Positions 11,591-25,802 of a stretch of DNA of 64,000 nt are shown one piece after another. How positions within the stretch are numbered: position 1 is the first letter of the stretch; each line of letters opens with the position of its first letter. Source of the stretch: Euryodendron excelsum (Eukaryota; Streptophyta; Magnoliopsida; Ericales; Pentaphylacaceae). The translations under genes were made by a program, and so were the position numbers. The notes below the pieces were generated by a model that was not told where the DNA came from, ran no database searches, and was given only the letters and a program-made list of their open reading frames with translations. Location: the NCBI GenBank assembly GCA_033060915.1, contig CM065394.1, positions 27,876,001 through 27,940,000 on the forward strand. The letters are read 5' to 3'.

Positions 11591-11599
11591 GTTGTTAGA

Positions 11600-14145
11600 T
11601 GCTCAGAATTCATCAGTGATATGTGTACATAATATGTGTATCTATATGTATGCACAAGTTGTGTTTGTTAGGTTCCAAACTGTCTAACTGTCTAAGAAAA
11701 GGGGAGCTCTCTGCTCTGCTTATAACTTAGAAGTTCACATTCAACAATGGAAGCCAAAGATTTTCCAGCTCCAATCAAGGTAAAAAAAAAAAAAACATTT
11801 TAATAAATGGGATAAAAGATTGATTTGTTTAACTATGGTTTGCCTTATGAATTATGATCCTGTCTGATTTTGTCATCTCTCAAAAACACCTTTCAATTTC
11901 CAACTATATTACAGCACTACCCTTTTATATGACAAATTATGTACATTTACAATTTTTCTTTTTCTTTTTCTTTTTTGGCCACTGGGTGTCTAAGCTATCA
12001 CCGACGACTCTGTCAATTTTTTATAGGGCCATCATCAACACGAACGATGTGAACTTAATGCATTGGACCATGGTTCGAAATTTTTTTGTTTGTATTCTTC
12101 TCTCTTTATTTACTATCACCTAGATTGGAGTTGATTTTGAATCAAAATTCAAATTGTATTTTCTTATGTAAAAAATTTTCAAAAATTATGCATCTAGAAA
12201 GGGGAAACTCTAATTTTGATTTTGAATACTTTGGGACAGATGGTGCCTTCGTATTATTAAAAGAAAATTAATAATACCTTTCTTGAGATCAACTCAACTA
12301 AGCTTGATGTAACATTTTCCGAATTATTCAATCTAATACTGCATTCACAATTATTAAGATTGGATGTGTAGGAAAAAAAAATTAGCCAATTACAATTAGT
12401 TATATGTCCCAAAAGCATAAAATAATAATATTGGGATATCCTTCATAATTTTTTATTTTTTCCTTGCATGATCTTATATAATATGCACTCCATGTAAGAC
12501 TCTAAATATCAATCACTAATGTATAAAACACTTTTTATGCAATCTTCTCATTTCATTTCATTGCTACATTCTAGGCCATGACCTATTAGTCAAATGAAAT
12601 CATCACTAACCTTGAGATGTCTTAGTGAAAGAATTCAAAAGTCATTGCACTTGATTAAACGTGTATCTTAATTGTATCTCCATCTTATCCTTCTCCTTTT
12701 TCATTTTCTTTTATAAAAATGTTCATTCTTTGCATGAATGATTGAACAAATGGGTAAAAACAACCTAATACCCAACTTTCACTCTCCTCAATTCAGCTGA
12801 TTTGGCTAAGCTTTGACTAAAGTAATGTCATATTTTGAATCAATTTAAACTAAGGACCGTACATTTATGTCTGGAAAAAATTGCTTAAACAAGTTAGACA
12901 AACTCACGCAAATTTATATTTTAAAGCAAAATCATTATTATAATCTCATCAACTTTGAATCACTCACTTTATCATCTTAAGAAACTATATTACCGAAAAA
13001 ATAAATAAGAAGTTGTGATTAAAAGAAAGAAAAATAATCACGTTGAATTAAATTTAAACTAGTTAGATAATTTTTAAGATTACCATTGACATTATAGCCT
13101 AGTGGATTTTCGTTGCCTTATTAACCTAGATGTCAGGACCTTAAATCCACTTACTATCATTTTAGTGAAACTCAAGTTTGTTTCACTTAGTGTTAATAAT
13201 CATATTCATAATTATTTCCAAAATAACTGTCTTTATTTTGGGAAAATGACCATTTATCCCAATACAAAAAAAATAATTTGATCTAGTAAAAGGGGAAAGT
13301 TGAGTGGCCTTGAGGCAAGAAGAAGGGTAGAATAGGCTTTATCTCGAAATTGCCCACTTGGTTAGAATGGTTTAACAAGATTAGAAATTCAGTATATCTC
13401 AAGCCAACTAGTAAAACATTGGGTTACCTAAAAGCTAATTCTTTAGGCACCAAAACGGGGAACTCATTGCCTCATTAAATAACATTATCCATAAATAATG
13501 TTCTTGCCCACACTTTGTTTTTCTATGGTACCAAAGTAAATTCATTGCCATTTTTCATTTTAAAAGGGTCCCACATGGGGAGAACCACATACCCGGTTAG
13601 CAAACTTCCTAGATACATACATGTACAAATACTACACGTGGGTGCATTAGCATACATTCATGATCTATGTTATATGTACTCAGGTTTGATGTTAGGTGTG
13701 ATTATATATTTAAATATTAGATTCATTTAATTCTTATGCTCAAGGATATTAAAACATGACTAGATTTTATATTTTTGAAATATTTTTTTTATTTTTAAGA
13801 TAAAATGATTTACAAAGTAAAATAGAGTATTTTATGTGTAAAATAAAAATCTTATGCATAATTATATAATAATCCCAATAATTTATACCTATGTGTTGAA
13901 TGCATGTCCAACCAGATATATCAAATACATATTACTTACGCTTATTCAATTTTTGAGTGTCTAACACGATTATTTTACACAGTTAAAAGAGTTAATGTAC
14001 TATCGCGTGATCACCACATCCTAAGAAAGTGGGGTTGAGATGTTCTATTTAAAAAAGTTTATCCAAGTGATAGTTTTTGGTAGATATATTACATTTATAT
14101 TTTTACCTCTAATATAACTCTTGAATTTGCTAGTGGTTATAAGGG
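11600..14145. other. Intergenic DNA upstream of TPS
   Basis: This stretch holds the distal TPS promoter region and then AT-rich intergenic sequence. I found no gene, no domain and no well-bounded element here. Confidence 0.55.
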
Positions 14146-14414
14146 CCGTAAATTAGTTGAGCCGAACCGAGCCTAGCCGAGTCAAGTTGAGTCGTGGATT
14201 GTTTAAGTTTAACTTGAAAATTTATTAAGCTCCAACATTTGTTCAAATTTGGCTTGTTTATCCAATAATGCTACGGTCACGCCTACGGACCACGTTTCCA
14301 ATCACTCATGCTCAGTCCTGTTAAAAAAAAAAAAAGAAAACGTTGTTCAGCTTCTCTCACGCTCAAACACAACGAAGAAATCGGAAAAAGTTCTAAGTCT
14401 ATGGTTGATAGGCA

Positions 14415-14477
<63 letters not shown>

Positions 14478-14900
14478 TACGAGTGTATAGAGACTTTGGT
14501 GGTGCACGGTCGCGGAGGCAAAAATTGCCGCTGGTGACAGTCCGTCGATGGAGGGGAGCCATTGGTTGTGTTTGAGTGCCAAAGAAGCTGAATAACTTTT
14601 TAGGTTTTTTTTTTTTTTAAAAAACTGGGCTAAGTTGGCTTGCCAACTCAGCAGAAGTGGTTGGAGGTGTGGTTCATAGGCGTGACTGTAGCATTATTGT
14701 TGTTTATCTTTTTTATAACCTCAAACGAGCTTTAATCAAGCAAGATGTTGTAGCTTGATTATTTTAGCACTTGTAAGCTATCGAGCCGAGTTTGAGGCAA
14801 GCTCGGAAAATTAATGAACTTCAAAATGTGGTCAACTTAACTTATTTATATAATGAGTCGATCTCAAATGAGCTTTTAAAGAGTGAGTTCAAGTAGCTTA
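14146..14900. repeat. Dispersed repeat, split by a nested MITE
   Basis: Sequence around 14150-14260 and 14709-14900 forms one repeat, interrupted by the element at 14263-14699. The right part (GAGCCGAGTTTGAGG near 14780, then AAGCTC.GAAAATTAAT) recurs near 25545-25660 with moderate divergence. The left part recurs near 25365-25450. Noncoding; class unknown. Confidence 0.6.
14263..14699. mobile_element. Mutator-type MITE with perfect 9-bp target duplication
   Basis: The ends are inverted repeats of about 29 bp: CAATAATGCTACGGTCACGC at the left, CAATAATGCTACAGTCACGC on the opposite strand at the right, with three mismatches over the whole repeat. TTGTTTATC flanks both sides exactly (14254-14262 and 14700-14708). 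The 437-bp element carries a (GA)n run of about 58 nt (14418-14475) and a 12-nt A tract. The apparent reading frames across the GA run are artefacts of the repeat. Nine-base duplication plus long TIRs point to the Mutator superfamily. Confidence 0.88.
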
Positions 14901-15419
14901 ATTCGTTTTACAATCTTAAGTTAAAGGTTTATATGATAAGATGATCAAAATGTGATAGCTTCATCTTAGGGGTTTCATCAAATCTAAATGTTGCTTTATT
15001 GTAATAGTACAGATATATGAAGTTATTTGAAGATTTGATAATAAAAAAGTGCTTGACATTGACTCATGATCAGGTATTCTGATCATATAAGAAATATACT
15101 AGGCTTAACCAAGGAGAATTAGCATGCGTACTGTAGTAGTATATTTATCAATTGGTGTCTTCCTCGTAAGTCAAAACCCTAATCCTCAAAATTCTCCCAC
15201 GTACGTGCTTTGAATTTCCATTGTAAGTTTGCAAGCAAAAGAAAAAGGAGAGATACAATGCATTAATTAGCATCTTATCAAAACTAAATTGGAATAGCCA
15301 ACCCTAAATCGTAAATATCTTCTCATGATGTTACACTTACTTGTAACAGGGGAAAACATTCAGGAGGTAGGTAGCACCTATATTTTTAAAGTACTATCTC
15401 CGTTATGATATTTGACAGT
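14901..15419. other. Intergenic DNA
   Basis: AT-rich sequence with no gene or bounded element that I can support. Confidence 0.5.
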
Positions 15420-15960
15420 GCAGTAATTTTGTGGTGTCTTGCCCTCAGGTTGTCGACGAGTTCTTTTTCGATAGTTGGTGGTCTCCTGCTCTAAACGCAT
15501 CAGTGCGATGCCTGTCAAAGGCCCTTCGGTGTTCAAGTTAAATTCAAGAGTGATGATATTATTGCTAAAGAGTGTTTAGTTTGCTAGGGTTTTCCTGGTG
15601 TTCGTACGTAGAGAAGTTAGCTGTTGTTTCACTTTGTATGCCCGCATGGGAGTAGTTGGTGGTTTCTTCGAGAGGGTATTTTCTACATTTCATGGTGACG
15701 TGTGTCAGAACGGTGTAAGGAGTAGGGCGATTGTTGCTTGTACATGCCACGCTCACGTTTCAAGTGTGCGCTAGGGCGTCCGGTGTCAAGCGCGGGCCCT
15801 ATTGACGTGATCGCTAGGCCGACCAGAGTGGGAGGTTACCAAACGTTTGGCCTCTTCGGGACCCTAATGGGAGTTACTTTGGGGGTTGAGGACCAACGAA
15901 GAAATGCGATGCAGGATGTTCTAATCGGGGACCGACCAGGTACGCATGGGCTCTGACCTG
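15420..15960. other. GC-richer island, possible LTR remnant
   Basis: This block is clearly richer in G and C than its flanks and contains many CG dinucleotides, for example around 15770-15850. Short open frames exist on both strands but show no domain. The composition and its abrupt borders suggest an old inserted sequence, such as part of an LTR. No TG..CA ends or target duplication were identified. Confidence 0.3.
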
Positions 15961-17160
15961 TTCAGGAAAGCGTCATTACCAATCTTCATCCTCCATATAT
16001 TTTTTGAATCTCACATTATAGTGCTTAAATTTTAGTGACAGTAGTCCATACTACCTTACCATTAAAAATTTGTCGGTCAATAAAACATCCATACTATAGA
16101 AAACATGTAGAAAATGGTGGTGGTTGTTAAATGTAGATAAGTTATGTGTACTTGCCCAATTTTGCATAATAATATGAATACTCAAATGCGATATTAACCA
16201 CATTCTGATATAAAGAAATCAGCTTGCAGACACTTTTGATGAAAGAGTAGACCAGCAAGAAGAGTTGATTGACTTAGAAGACCCTTGAATTGAACTTAGA
16301 AGTTTGCTTGTGCCAGACACAATAGGAACATCCTTGAAAAAAACTGAGTCCGTATCCTCTCGTTTTTATTTTCCGACGTATCCACCATAATAAAAATGAT
16401 AATATTATTGATATGTAAGAAAAGAAAATTTTAATTTCATGCTATAGGAATGTTTTTGTCACAGTCATTCTGTTTGGTCTAAATTAAGGTGAAAATTATG
16501 ACTCTAGTCACAACTAATTTCAGAAAAAAGTTTTTCCGCTACCATTATTACCAAGTTTGGCTATTGCGAGACTGTGACATGTTTACCATGTGTGGCTAAA
16601 AGCAATGGCACATGAAGCATATTAAATTGTACACATGTGACCACATCCCTTGATGATAAAAAATAAAGAAAATGACCAAATCCAAATTCTCATAATGGTT
16701 CTCCAAATATTGAAAGGATTTGAATATAAAAATGGCTTGGAAAGGAATTGAATTGCTAGAATGTGAAGAGCCTCTCAAGATTGAAGGGTGATGAAGCAAT
16801 TGAAAGAACTCATGGTGTGAGCAACCGATTTGAGATCGTCTTTAGAATGTGCATACATCTATATTAACATATTCGTATTTAGACGTATAACATATATATA
16901 GTTATTTAAATAATTGTTAAAATTTTCTATGCATCGATTTTCTGAAAAATAGCTACATTTATAGTATTCAAAATTAATAAAAGAAACATGATAATCACAG
17001 TACCATCTTCCAATATGATATTATGAATTCTTTTTTACTTCAATAAAAGTACTTACATAAAATCTTAATCAAAGTGTGTGTTTCAATACATAACAGTATA
17101 TGTGACAATCAATTATCGGACTAAAGATTTGCGCCCTAAAAAGTTGACAACACCTATGAG
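15961..17160. other. Intergenic DNA
   Basis: AT-rich with no supported gene. It ends at the target-site copy of the MULE-like element that starts at 17161. Confidence 0.5.
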
Positions 17161-17656
17161 CAGTGGAGGAGCCAGAAATTTGTTTCAAAAGGGGCAACCT
17201 TCATTCACAATCCAAATTTTTTTTTTTGAAAATAATGCTATATATAACCAAAATTTTTCTTCCAAATTTTCATAAATGTGGTCATTTCATTTTATATTAA
17301 ACTACCAATTATTTTGCTCACAATTTTGAAATTGCCGCTGCCACATCATTCTGGTAGAGTTTTCAATAATTTTTTTTTATTTTTTATAATCAACAATAGT
17401 ACACTTGACTTCCATTTGATATAGGGGTCTTTAAAGCAAATTTAAGGGAAGTATTTATTAATTTTTAGAAGAGTCAAATTGAAGGATATTTTCAAAATTC
17501 TAGCTCAAAGTAGAGGTTTTAAAAATATAGGGGCATTTATAAAATTTTAAAGGAGGTAAATTGAAAACAATTTCAAAAGTCCTAGGCAAAATTAAAATTT
17601 CTAGAAAATTGAGGGGTTAGGTGCCCATTTTGGCCCCTCTATGGCTTCGCCCTGGC
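17161..17656 (+). mobile_element. MULE-like non-autonomous element
   Basis: It starts CAGTGGAGGAGCCAGAAATT and ends GGCTTCGCCCTGG, whose reverse complement CCAGGGCGAAGCC resembles the start. The flanks ACCTATGAG (17152-17160) and TTCTATGAG (17657-17665) match at 7 of 9 positions. It is the same family as the elements at 4594-5483 and 30553-30754, with a GGGGC-rich segment near each end and a noncoding interior. Confidence 0.6.
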
Positions 17657-20600
17657 TTCTATGAGATTTAAAACTTTAGAGGTATGGTTGTTCAAAAATC
17701 TATCCGATCCGTCAAAGCGACCAACCCAAATCTAACTTGAACCCAAACCGAGTTAAAATCGATGCTAATATTTGTGAACCCAACTTTAATGGTTCGATTG
17801 ATGGGTTACTACTAAAATGACCCAACTTGCTCAAACTAACCCGATTTGTATGTAATGGTTGAATTTTAATAGTATATAAATTTTTATTAAGTATTTTTAT
17901 TTATTTATTATTTAAGGACTTATTTTAAAAAAAATTACAATAAGAGATGAATTACCAACTCAATTCAAATCCAACCAAACTCAAACCGAATTAAAATCAG
18001 TTCTAATATTTTTAAACTCAACTTTGATAATTTGATTGATAGGTCACCGCTCCATCCGATCGTCAACACTACCTGTTCAGGGGAACAAATGTTAACCGTC
18101 CGGCCAACTATTGAGCCACGTAATATTCACAAAATGACGGGTCATAAAGTGTTTGCATAATAAACGGGGAGCGGCAATAATGCAAGGCAAGCGTGCCCCA
18201 CACTTCACGCGGCAACTCGACCGCGCATGCCCCACACTCCCATTTGGCATCTACTCTGTCATCCAATTTATTTACGAAATTAAACTCTGTCATGTTCGAA
18301 ATAGCAATCGGGTGACCTATTGAAAGCTACAGCGCAGCCATGCACAATCTTTTGTCGAGGACAGTATTTATGTGAGTATATAAAATTGTCCTTATATAAT
18401 TGGCCACATGATTTCAATTAAGGAATAATTTTGGCATTTTACAAGAAATTATTTTCACAAAATTTAAGATTTGGTAACCTTTTTTTTTTTCCTGTTATGT
18501 TTTCAAATTTTTGAAAAAAAAGTAAAACACTGTTTTTTAACTTTTTGTCTCCAAAATTTTTGAAAACAAAATACAAAAACTTGAACAAATTCTTTTTTTG
18601 TATTTAATTTTTTCTTAAAATCTTTCCCCTTCTTCTTCCTCCACCATTGCCTGCCATAGGCCGCCATCACCATCACCACCACTGGTCACCGACCTCAACC
18701 ACTATCACTATTGATATTAATGATTACGTAAAATCAATAAAAGATAAGTAACAAGTTTTGGGCTACCAAACATATTTTCCATATTTGTTCACAAAAAAAA
18801 AAAACAAACGATAAACAAAAAAAAAAAGAAAACCGATAGCATTAGTAAATACCCCCCGAACCTCCCCTCAACCCTCCAAAAGGAAAGAAAAGTGAAGAGA
18901 AATGATAGGTAAAGTTATTTGAATTTTCTTTCCCTTCTAATCCAAAAACCAAATCATAGAAAGAAGAAGTTGTAGGAAAAGTCATAAAAATTTTCTTTCT
19001 GCCCCTTCCAATCTAAAAAATAATAGAGGAATGAAGAAAAAATGTTATTTTTCTTTATTTCTCTATCCTTTTCTCAAGTTGCAAACAAGCTGTTCAGCAA
19101 TGAGGTTGCCCAAAAGCTAAGCTTAAAAGTAGGGTTGAAGTTGTTAAATAAACACAAATTGATAAAATAACCTTTATTTATACAATGCCAAGATTGCCCT
19201 CATGTCGCATTTGAATTTTATGCTTCCATACTCTTTTGTCTCACAATTTTTATTTTATTTTCTAGTTATAAAGGTGCAAAAATGTATTGTGACATTATCA
19301 TCACACACACTATAGTTAAATTTGACCAATTTTTTTAATGCATTGATCGGTTTTACAATTTTGGAAGACTACAATATAGAATAGAATCACTAAATTCATT
19401 GTCTGGTTGGATTTATGATTCTTATAATGAGCTTTTCTTTTCTTATTAAATATATACTTGGATTTGTTAATGAAAAATTATAAAAAGAAAAGAAAAGAAA
19501 AATCAAACGAGATAATCTAAATTTCTTAATAACTTTTGTTTCGTTCGATTGGGCAAATGAATACACTTTTTGGTAGTATAATTTTTTTTGTTTACTTACT
19601 AACAGAAAATTGAATAGACACAAGTAAATTTCTTTCCTTATTCTTTTCATTTTTATCAACAAATCTGGAATATAAACTTGGTCAGAGTACAAAATAGGTA
19701 ATGTGGTGCACCATATAACATGCTTTCATCAATACATGTAACTTCCTTAATTTCCTTTCCCTTTATCACAAGTTATCTACAAAAGTCATTGTTGTTTCTA
19801 AAAAAAAAAATGATAATACTTTTCTTTTTCTATACAAAACAATCACATGCAATTATTTACTCTCAAAGTACATCAAATAAAAATAGAAATATACACTTAA
19901 AAAGTAGGTGTGCAATGCAAATTAAGGATGCTTTCAACAATAAGTCTCTTTATTTTCTAATCAAATGAGACAATACATTACTGCTTGTCGAGTAACTTTA
20001 TAAAAACAAAAAATTTATACATAAATATTTTATATAGATTTATGAGATTTAATAAAAGTGTTCTATTTTAAAACAGAACTCACATCATCATTGTATTTAA
20101 TTATAAAAATATCATTATCTATTATTCTAATTACATTTTATATATAGAATTTTTAAAAGAATAATATTTTCCGTGTTTTGCTTAAAAAACCAAAACTCAC
20201 ATAAAAGAAGCAAAATGATAGATTGTTTAGGCTCGAAAGCTCTAAACCGATTGACTTTAGCCTTTAGGTGATGGCTCGCATTTTAAGTGGACCTTAAGTC
20301 AAATCAAAAGTCACATTAAAAAAAATTATTCAGTCCTTTGAGGATCACATGACCCATCTTCTACTCTTATATCCCTGTAAATCCTCTATATTAGGGGCCG
20401 AACACCCTGCCAAACTATCGTGAAACCCACGAATATGTGAGAGGAGGGCATGAAATAATTGCTCTCATACTAGGCAGTTAGCAATGAGCAAAATATTATT
20501 CATATCAACAATAATATGAAGGTTCAAAAGATATAGAAATGTTGATGGATATGTCTACATCAAGGTCAATTTCTTTACCTATATTGGATTATTAATATTG

Positions 20601-23600
20601 ATGTCCAACCACATGTATAAAAGTGAAAACTAGGGTTTACTGATTGAGATATCAATATATTGATACTTGTTGGTCCCTATTAAGTATCCATATCCATTAT
20701 TGATCCCTTATTATTTATTAGAAATGATATTATTCTAAAAAATTTATACAGAAAATTTCATCAGAAAAATGTGATAATAACATTTTTGTAACTAAAAATT
20801 ATCAATATAAGTATTTTGTTTTAAAGTGAATGACTCTCATTTAACCACGTCATTCTGAGAATAAATACTATTTATATTTTCTAGTTGTGTAGCACATCAT
20901 TATCTATTTGTCATATGATAAACATAATTTGTTTGTAAAAATTTAGAGAATATTTGGACATAACTTATTTTCTAGTATACATAAAGCTTATTTTTTTTAA
21001 TATTGTTTAGGTCACCTCCCAAGCCACCAGTTAAAACAGCCGCTTGTGAACTTTACATTTTCGGAAAAATATCACCTTTAAAAGGTGATTTTAAAAATAA
21101 TTTAATTGTAACTAATAGCTTTTAAGCTGTTGTCCAAACACCCTATTAATGTGGTGTATTTGTAGTCATGAATAGAAAAACAAAATGCTTACATTGCATT
21201 CTATAATTACAAAAATACCACTATAACATCATTCTATGCGTGTTTTTCTTGTTTTTTTGTGTGTAAAAAATTATGTATGTTTAGTATTTTCTTTTATTAA
21301 ATACTTAAACCTAACATTGAATGAGTTTAGTTTTGATATACTGACGTTATAAAATATTTTTATACAAACAGAGTATCAGAATGCGATATGGTGTCTTTTA
21401 AAATTTAAGTATAATATAAAAAAGCAAAACTAATGAACCATGTCGCATTTTAGTATCTGCTTGTATTAAAAAAAATTATATTATCAGTGCATCAAAAATA
21501 AACGCAACGTTGAATGGACAACTCGTTCAAATGTATCTATTTTACCAAGCTTTTAGCGTTTGACTTATATATAGCATTTTTTACTAGATTTTAACCATTT
21601 AAATTCTAAAATGGAATAATTTGTTATCATAAAAAAAATCTTTATTAATTCATTATTACGAAGCAAGAAACCAACCTCCGGAAGGGCCCGACGCTTGAGC
21701 CCACAACCAGTCCAGAGGTTTGGCCCAGCTTGAACCCAACCTACCGAGGCTAATTGATCCTTCACTTTTTTCTTTCAATTAGACTTGGACTGGCCTGTCT
21801 TTGAAAGCCACGAAATTTGAATCTTGTTTAGCTAAACAAGATGCTATTGTTGGCTTGAATTCTTGATTAACATAACTCGAGGGCACTTAGCATGCATTAC
21901 TCACTTGCAATTATCCATAAATTTTGCAAAAAGGGACTAAGAAGGAAAAAATAATTTTGTGGTACCATTACACTAACTACCGATTACTGCCACTTAAATT
22001 TTAGTTTTATAATAGGAGAAGGTAAAAATCATAAGGGATGCAGTACCTAGAGATAAAGGCGTTATTTTCTTACTAGATTTTTTCTTCTAGACTAGAGAGG
22101 CAAGTAAAATTACTTGACTTTGGGAGATGAAAGGTAAAATTACTTGAGTTTTGGAATGATATTATAACTATTTTATTATGAATATTAGAAAAATATAAAA
22201 GGTCCAAGGAAATTTTTTAATACTTTGGGCGTTAATAGACCCATTTTATCATAAATACTCAAAAATATATACAGGCTAAGATAAATTTTCAAGACTTAGG
22301 AGAGGGGGGCGCCATGGCCCCTGCCCGCCCCCTTGTATGTTTGCCAATACTCATTTGTTTATTGAAAAATGATGACTTAGTACACGAGACTCTCACTACT
22401 ATGGATTTGGGATAGTCAGACACACAAACTTAGACAGTTCTCAAATTCTTTTTGAGATTATATTAATTCTTGTGCTAATCGAAGTGGTTCTTGAAGACTT
22501 TATGATTGTTAAATATATTTAATAAAAGAAAGAGTTGAAAGAAGCTAACTTAAGGAAAGCTCCTTGGGACTGAAAGAATGGTGAAAATGGAATTTCAACA
22601 TTAGATTTTGGGTCAAGTTGGGCCAGGTCTACTCCATGTTTAACATAGTTGATCATGGGATTTGATAATTGAAGTTTGTCTCTAAAATAGCTCTTAACTA
22701 AACATATTCTAATTTATAAACATAACAATATTGTAACATCATCATTAACCCACAAAAAACCCTTTGGAAAAAGGCACAAATAGAAGCTGTCACATATAGT
22801 CATAAATGTTATGGTTATTGTAGTTCGTTAATTACAAAAAATAAGAGCTTGCTAAAAATCATAACTTTTAAAGTATCTATATTTTTTTCTTTTAAATGAG
22901 CGGATTATACATTGCGAGAGATGGGGTTCTGGATTACAATCATAAAATTTGTTAATTGAGCCAATCTCAAATAAAAAAATGTATCCGTAAAAGGTGAATT
23001 CTTTTATTAGTTACTCTTAGATTGTTATAAAAAGAAATAAAAAAAATACACTAACCACCGTCGACATTTTTTTTTTGCCGTTGGTGTAAGGATGTCATCC
23101 AATCCTTGCAAGAAAACCCACCGACCCACCATGGCACCCACAACCATGGCCAAACCATTGAAAAGGGTGCCTTTGGCATGGGATCTCCACCATGGACCAC
23201 AATTGTAGACATGCCATACACGCGACGAGATACATATAATCTTATCCCCTCATATTTATTGTAACCCACGTTAACCAACCCTCCAACCAAACATGGCTAA
23301 TATGATGATAGCACTTACGTGAGATGGTCTAAATCCAAGAATGATTGTATCCCCACCAAGATATATGCGTGTATCTATATATAGACAGACACACATATAT
23401 ATATATATATATAAAAGAAGAAAGTTTTGACTGTAGAACATTGATGAATGCTACTGCTGCTGCTTTCTTATCATTTTTAAGCCCTTTGGTTTTTCATTTG
23501 AGTCCTGTCCTGTATTTTCTTTTTCACATCATTGATTGAAGCCCACAAACCATAAATATCTTGGATCATGATTATCCACCGTTCTTAGAATTATTTTTGT

Positions 23601-25364
23601 TAGCCACACTAATAATTTAGACATTGGGATTATCTTTAAAAAAGCAAAAATGGGGACTTTTTACATCACTTTTGTCTTGTTATTTGGGTTGGTCCATGAT
23701 TAATCAGTATATATAGTCCAAAGTTACTAGCAGGGCAGGGAGAGGCTACCATGTTACTTTTATATATATATATAGTGTGTTTTTATAAATTGTCTAGTTA
23801 TTTAATTAACTATTCACTTGAACACCATTTACATGAATTATAAAAATTTTACCTTGCATAAATAATGGCTGACTACAATAGGGAGTCAAGCTTCAGACCT
23901 CATGCTTGGCATGTATTTTTATATTTTGTTATTATTATTTTTTGACAATCGATAATAATTAATTACATTATAAAAAACATATTAATTTGAATCAACTAGG
24001 TTATTCTTAGTTGGTCAAAGCTCTTGGTCTCTGTTTAGGAGGTTAAGAGTTCCAAGTGCATCATTTGTGAATACCTTAACCTTAGTGTGAATGACCTGTC
24101 TTTGATCGAATAAAAAAAGAGATTAGTTGAAATGCTCTTAAGCTGACCGAACACCCTTAACTGCTAAACTAAATTGAAACACATATCATATTGAACATGC
24201 ATATATCCGATAAAATCTAACAATCACAACCTTATAACAACTTAATAACCAAACATAAACCCCAATATAGTCAAACTTGATTCCTCAACAACCAAGGTAC
24301 TAGAGTAGCTAACTGGATACAACTATTTTTATAGGCTTCGTTTTTTAATTTTTGGATTTTTTTTAATTTTTAATTTTTGACTTTTGATTAAAAGAAGTCA
24401 AAGACCAAAATTAAAAGTGCACAAAAAGTAAAACAAAAAATTAAATGCCAATTAACAGACCTGTATAAGAAAAAAGAAGTTAAAAGCTAATAAGAAGTTG
24501 CATTAAAAAAAAAAAGACTACTTACTCTTGGACGTTGATCACGCATAAACATTCCCTGTATACATGATATTCTGTATGTAATTCACAAAGCCAACAACTA
24601 GTCAGTGAAATTATGGACACAAGATCAAAATATCTAATTTTTTATTCAACGAGAAATGACTTTAATGTCAGATTTCGACAGTAAACTTCAAGTATATCAT
24701 GTCACAATGACGGCAAAAAATCAGCACTCTTTCTTTTGATTCGGTGGGATTGTTTTGATTTGAACTTTTCTATTAAAAGTTTAGACCAATTATTGTGTTT
24801 TATTGTAAATATTTTTAAATTGTTTTATTGAAAGGAAGATGTTGTGATGCTCAATTTAGATTCATGCCATATTCAAACCAAATCGATTTTGATTAGTTCA
24901 GGTTTTTTAAATCCAAAACTAAATTGATTATTACGTAGAATCAATTGAATCAGTTATTTTCATTCGTTTAATTTTTTCCTAAAAAAATGACTTTAATATT
25001 GCGTCCTCAATTTCTCAAAACATTAGGAAATAAACGTGTAAAACAAATTAATAATATTTAAGAATTTTGTGACACATATATAAAATATATATATTTATAT
25101 ATATGTATATTATTTTGTGATGTGTATATAAATTGGGGCTTGATTTGGGTTGATCCGTTTTGGCTTCAACTGCCGTTATCAAAAATGCTAATATGGGACT
25201 CCAACCAAACTAGTCCCATTTTGTCATTTTAAATTCCAAATCTGAAATTGAATTGAACTTGGGACAAAATCAAAACCAAACCTATTTATAAAAACCGAAT
25301 TGATTTGGTAATTTTTTTTTTGTAACAATTGATTAGAAATAATTTCAACATGAGTAGAGCCATA

Positions 25365-25680
25365 AACCAGTCAAGTTGAACCCAGTAGTGGGTTGTTTAA
25401 GCTTGGTGGATAACCTTAATGAGCTTAAAATTATGTTCAAATTTAACTTGTTCAACTTTTGAACCAATCCCAAAGGAGCTTTAATCAAATTAATCATGAA
25501 CCAAATTTAAGTAACTTGAATTTTTTAATTTATTTTGTTTATTGAGCCGAGTTTGAGGTAAGCTCAGAAAATTAATCAACTTCAGAATGTGTTCTTACTT
25601 GACTTGTTTATATAACAAGCAGGTCTTTAACAAGATAAACACGAGTAACTTGATTCATTTTATAACCCTACTCAAGAGCA
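25365..25680. repeat. Second copy of the 14146-14900 dispersed repeat
   Basis: GAGCCGAGTTTGAGG followed by AAGCTCAGAAAATTAATC near 25545-25580 matches the sequence near 14780-14815, and the colinear upstream segments also resemble each other. This copy lacks the MITE insertion, so it approximates the empty site. Confidence 0.55.
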
Positions 25681-25802
25681 ACCTATCAAACTGGACATGT
25701 AGTTTTCCAACAAAGTCCAACAATCACAATTTTACAGCAAACCCAACAATCACATATAGATCATAATATAAATTGAGGTACAAAAGTATGTAACTAGATA
25801 TT

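Noticed and set aside
14249..14582. Overlapping reading frames on both strands with Arg-Glu or Ser-Leu runs
   Set aside because: They are translations of the (GA)n tract inside the Mutator-type MITE.
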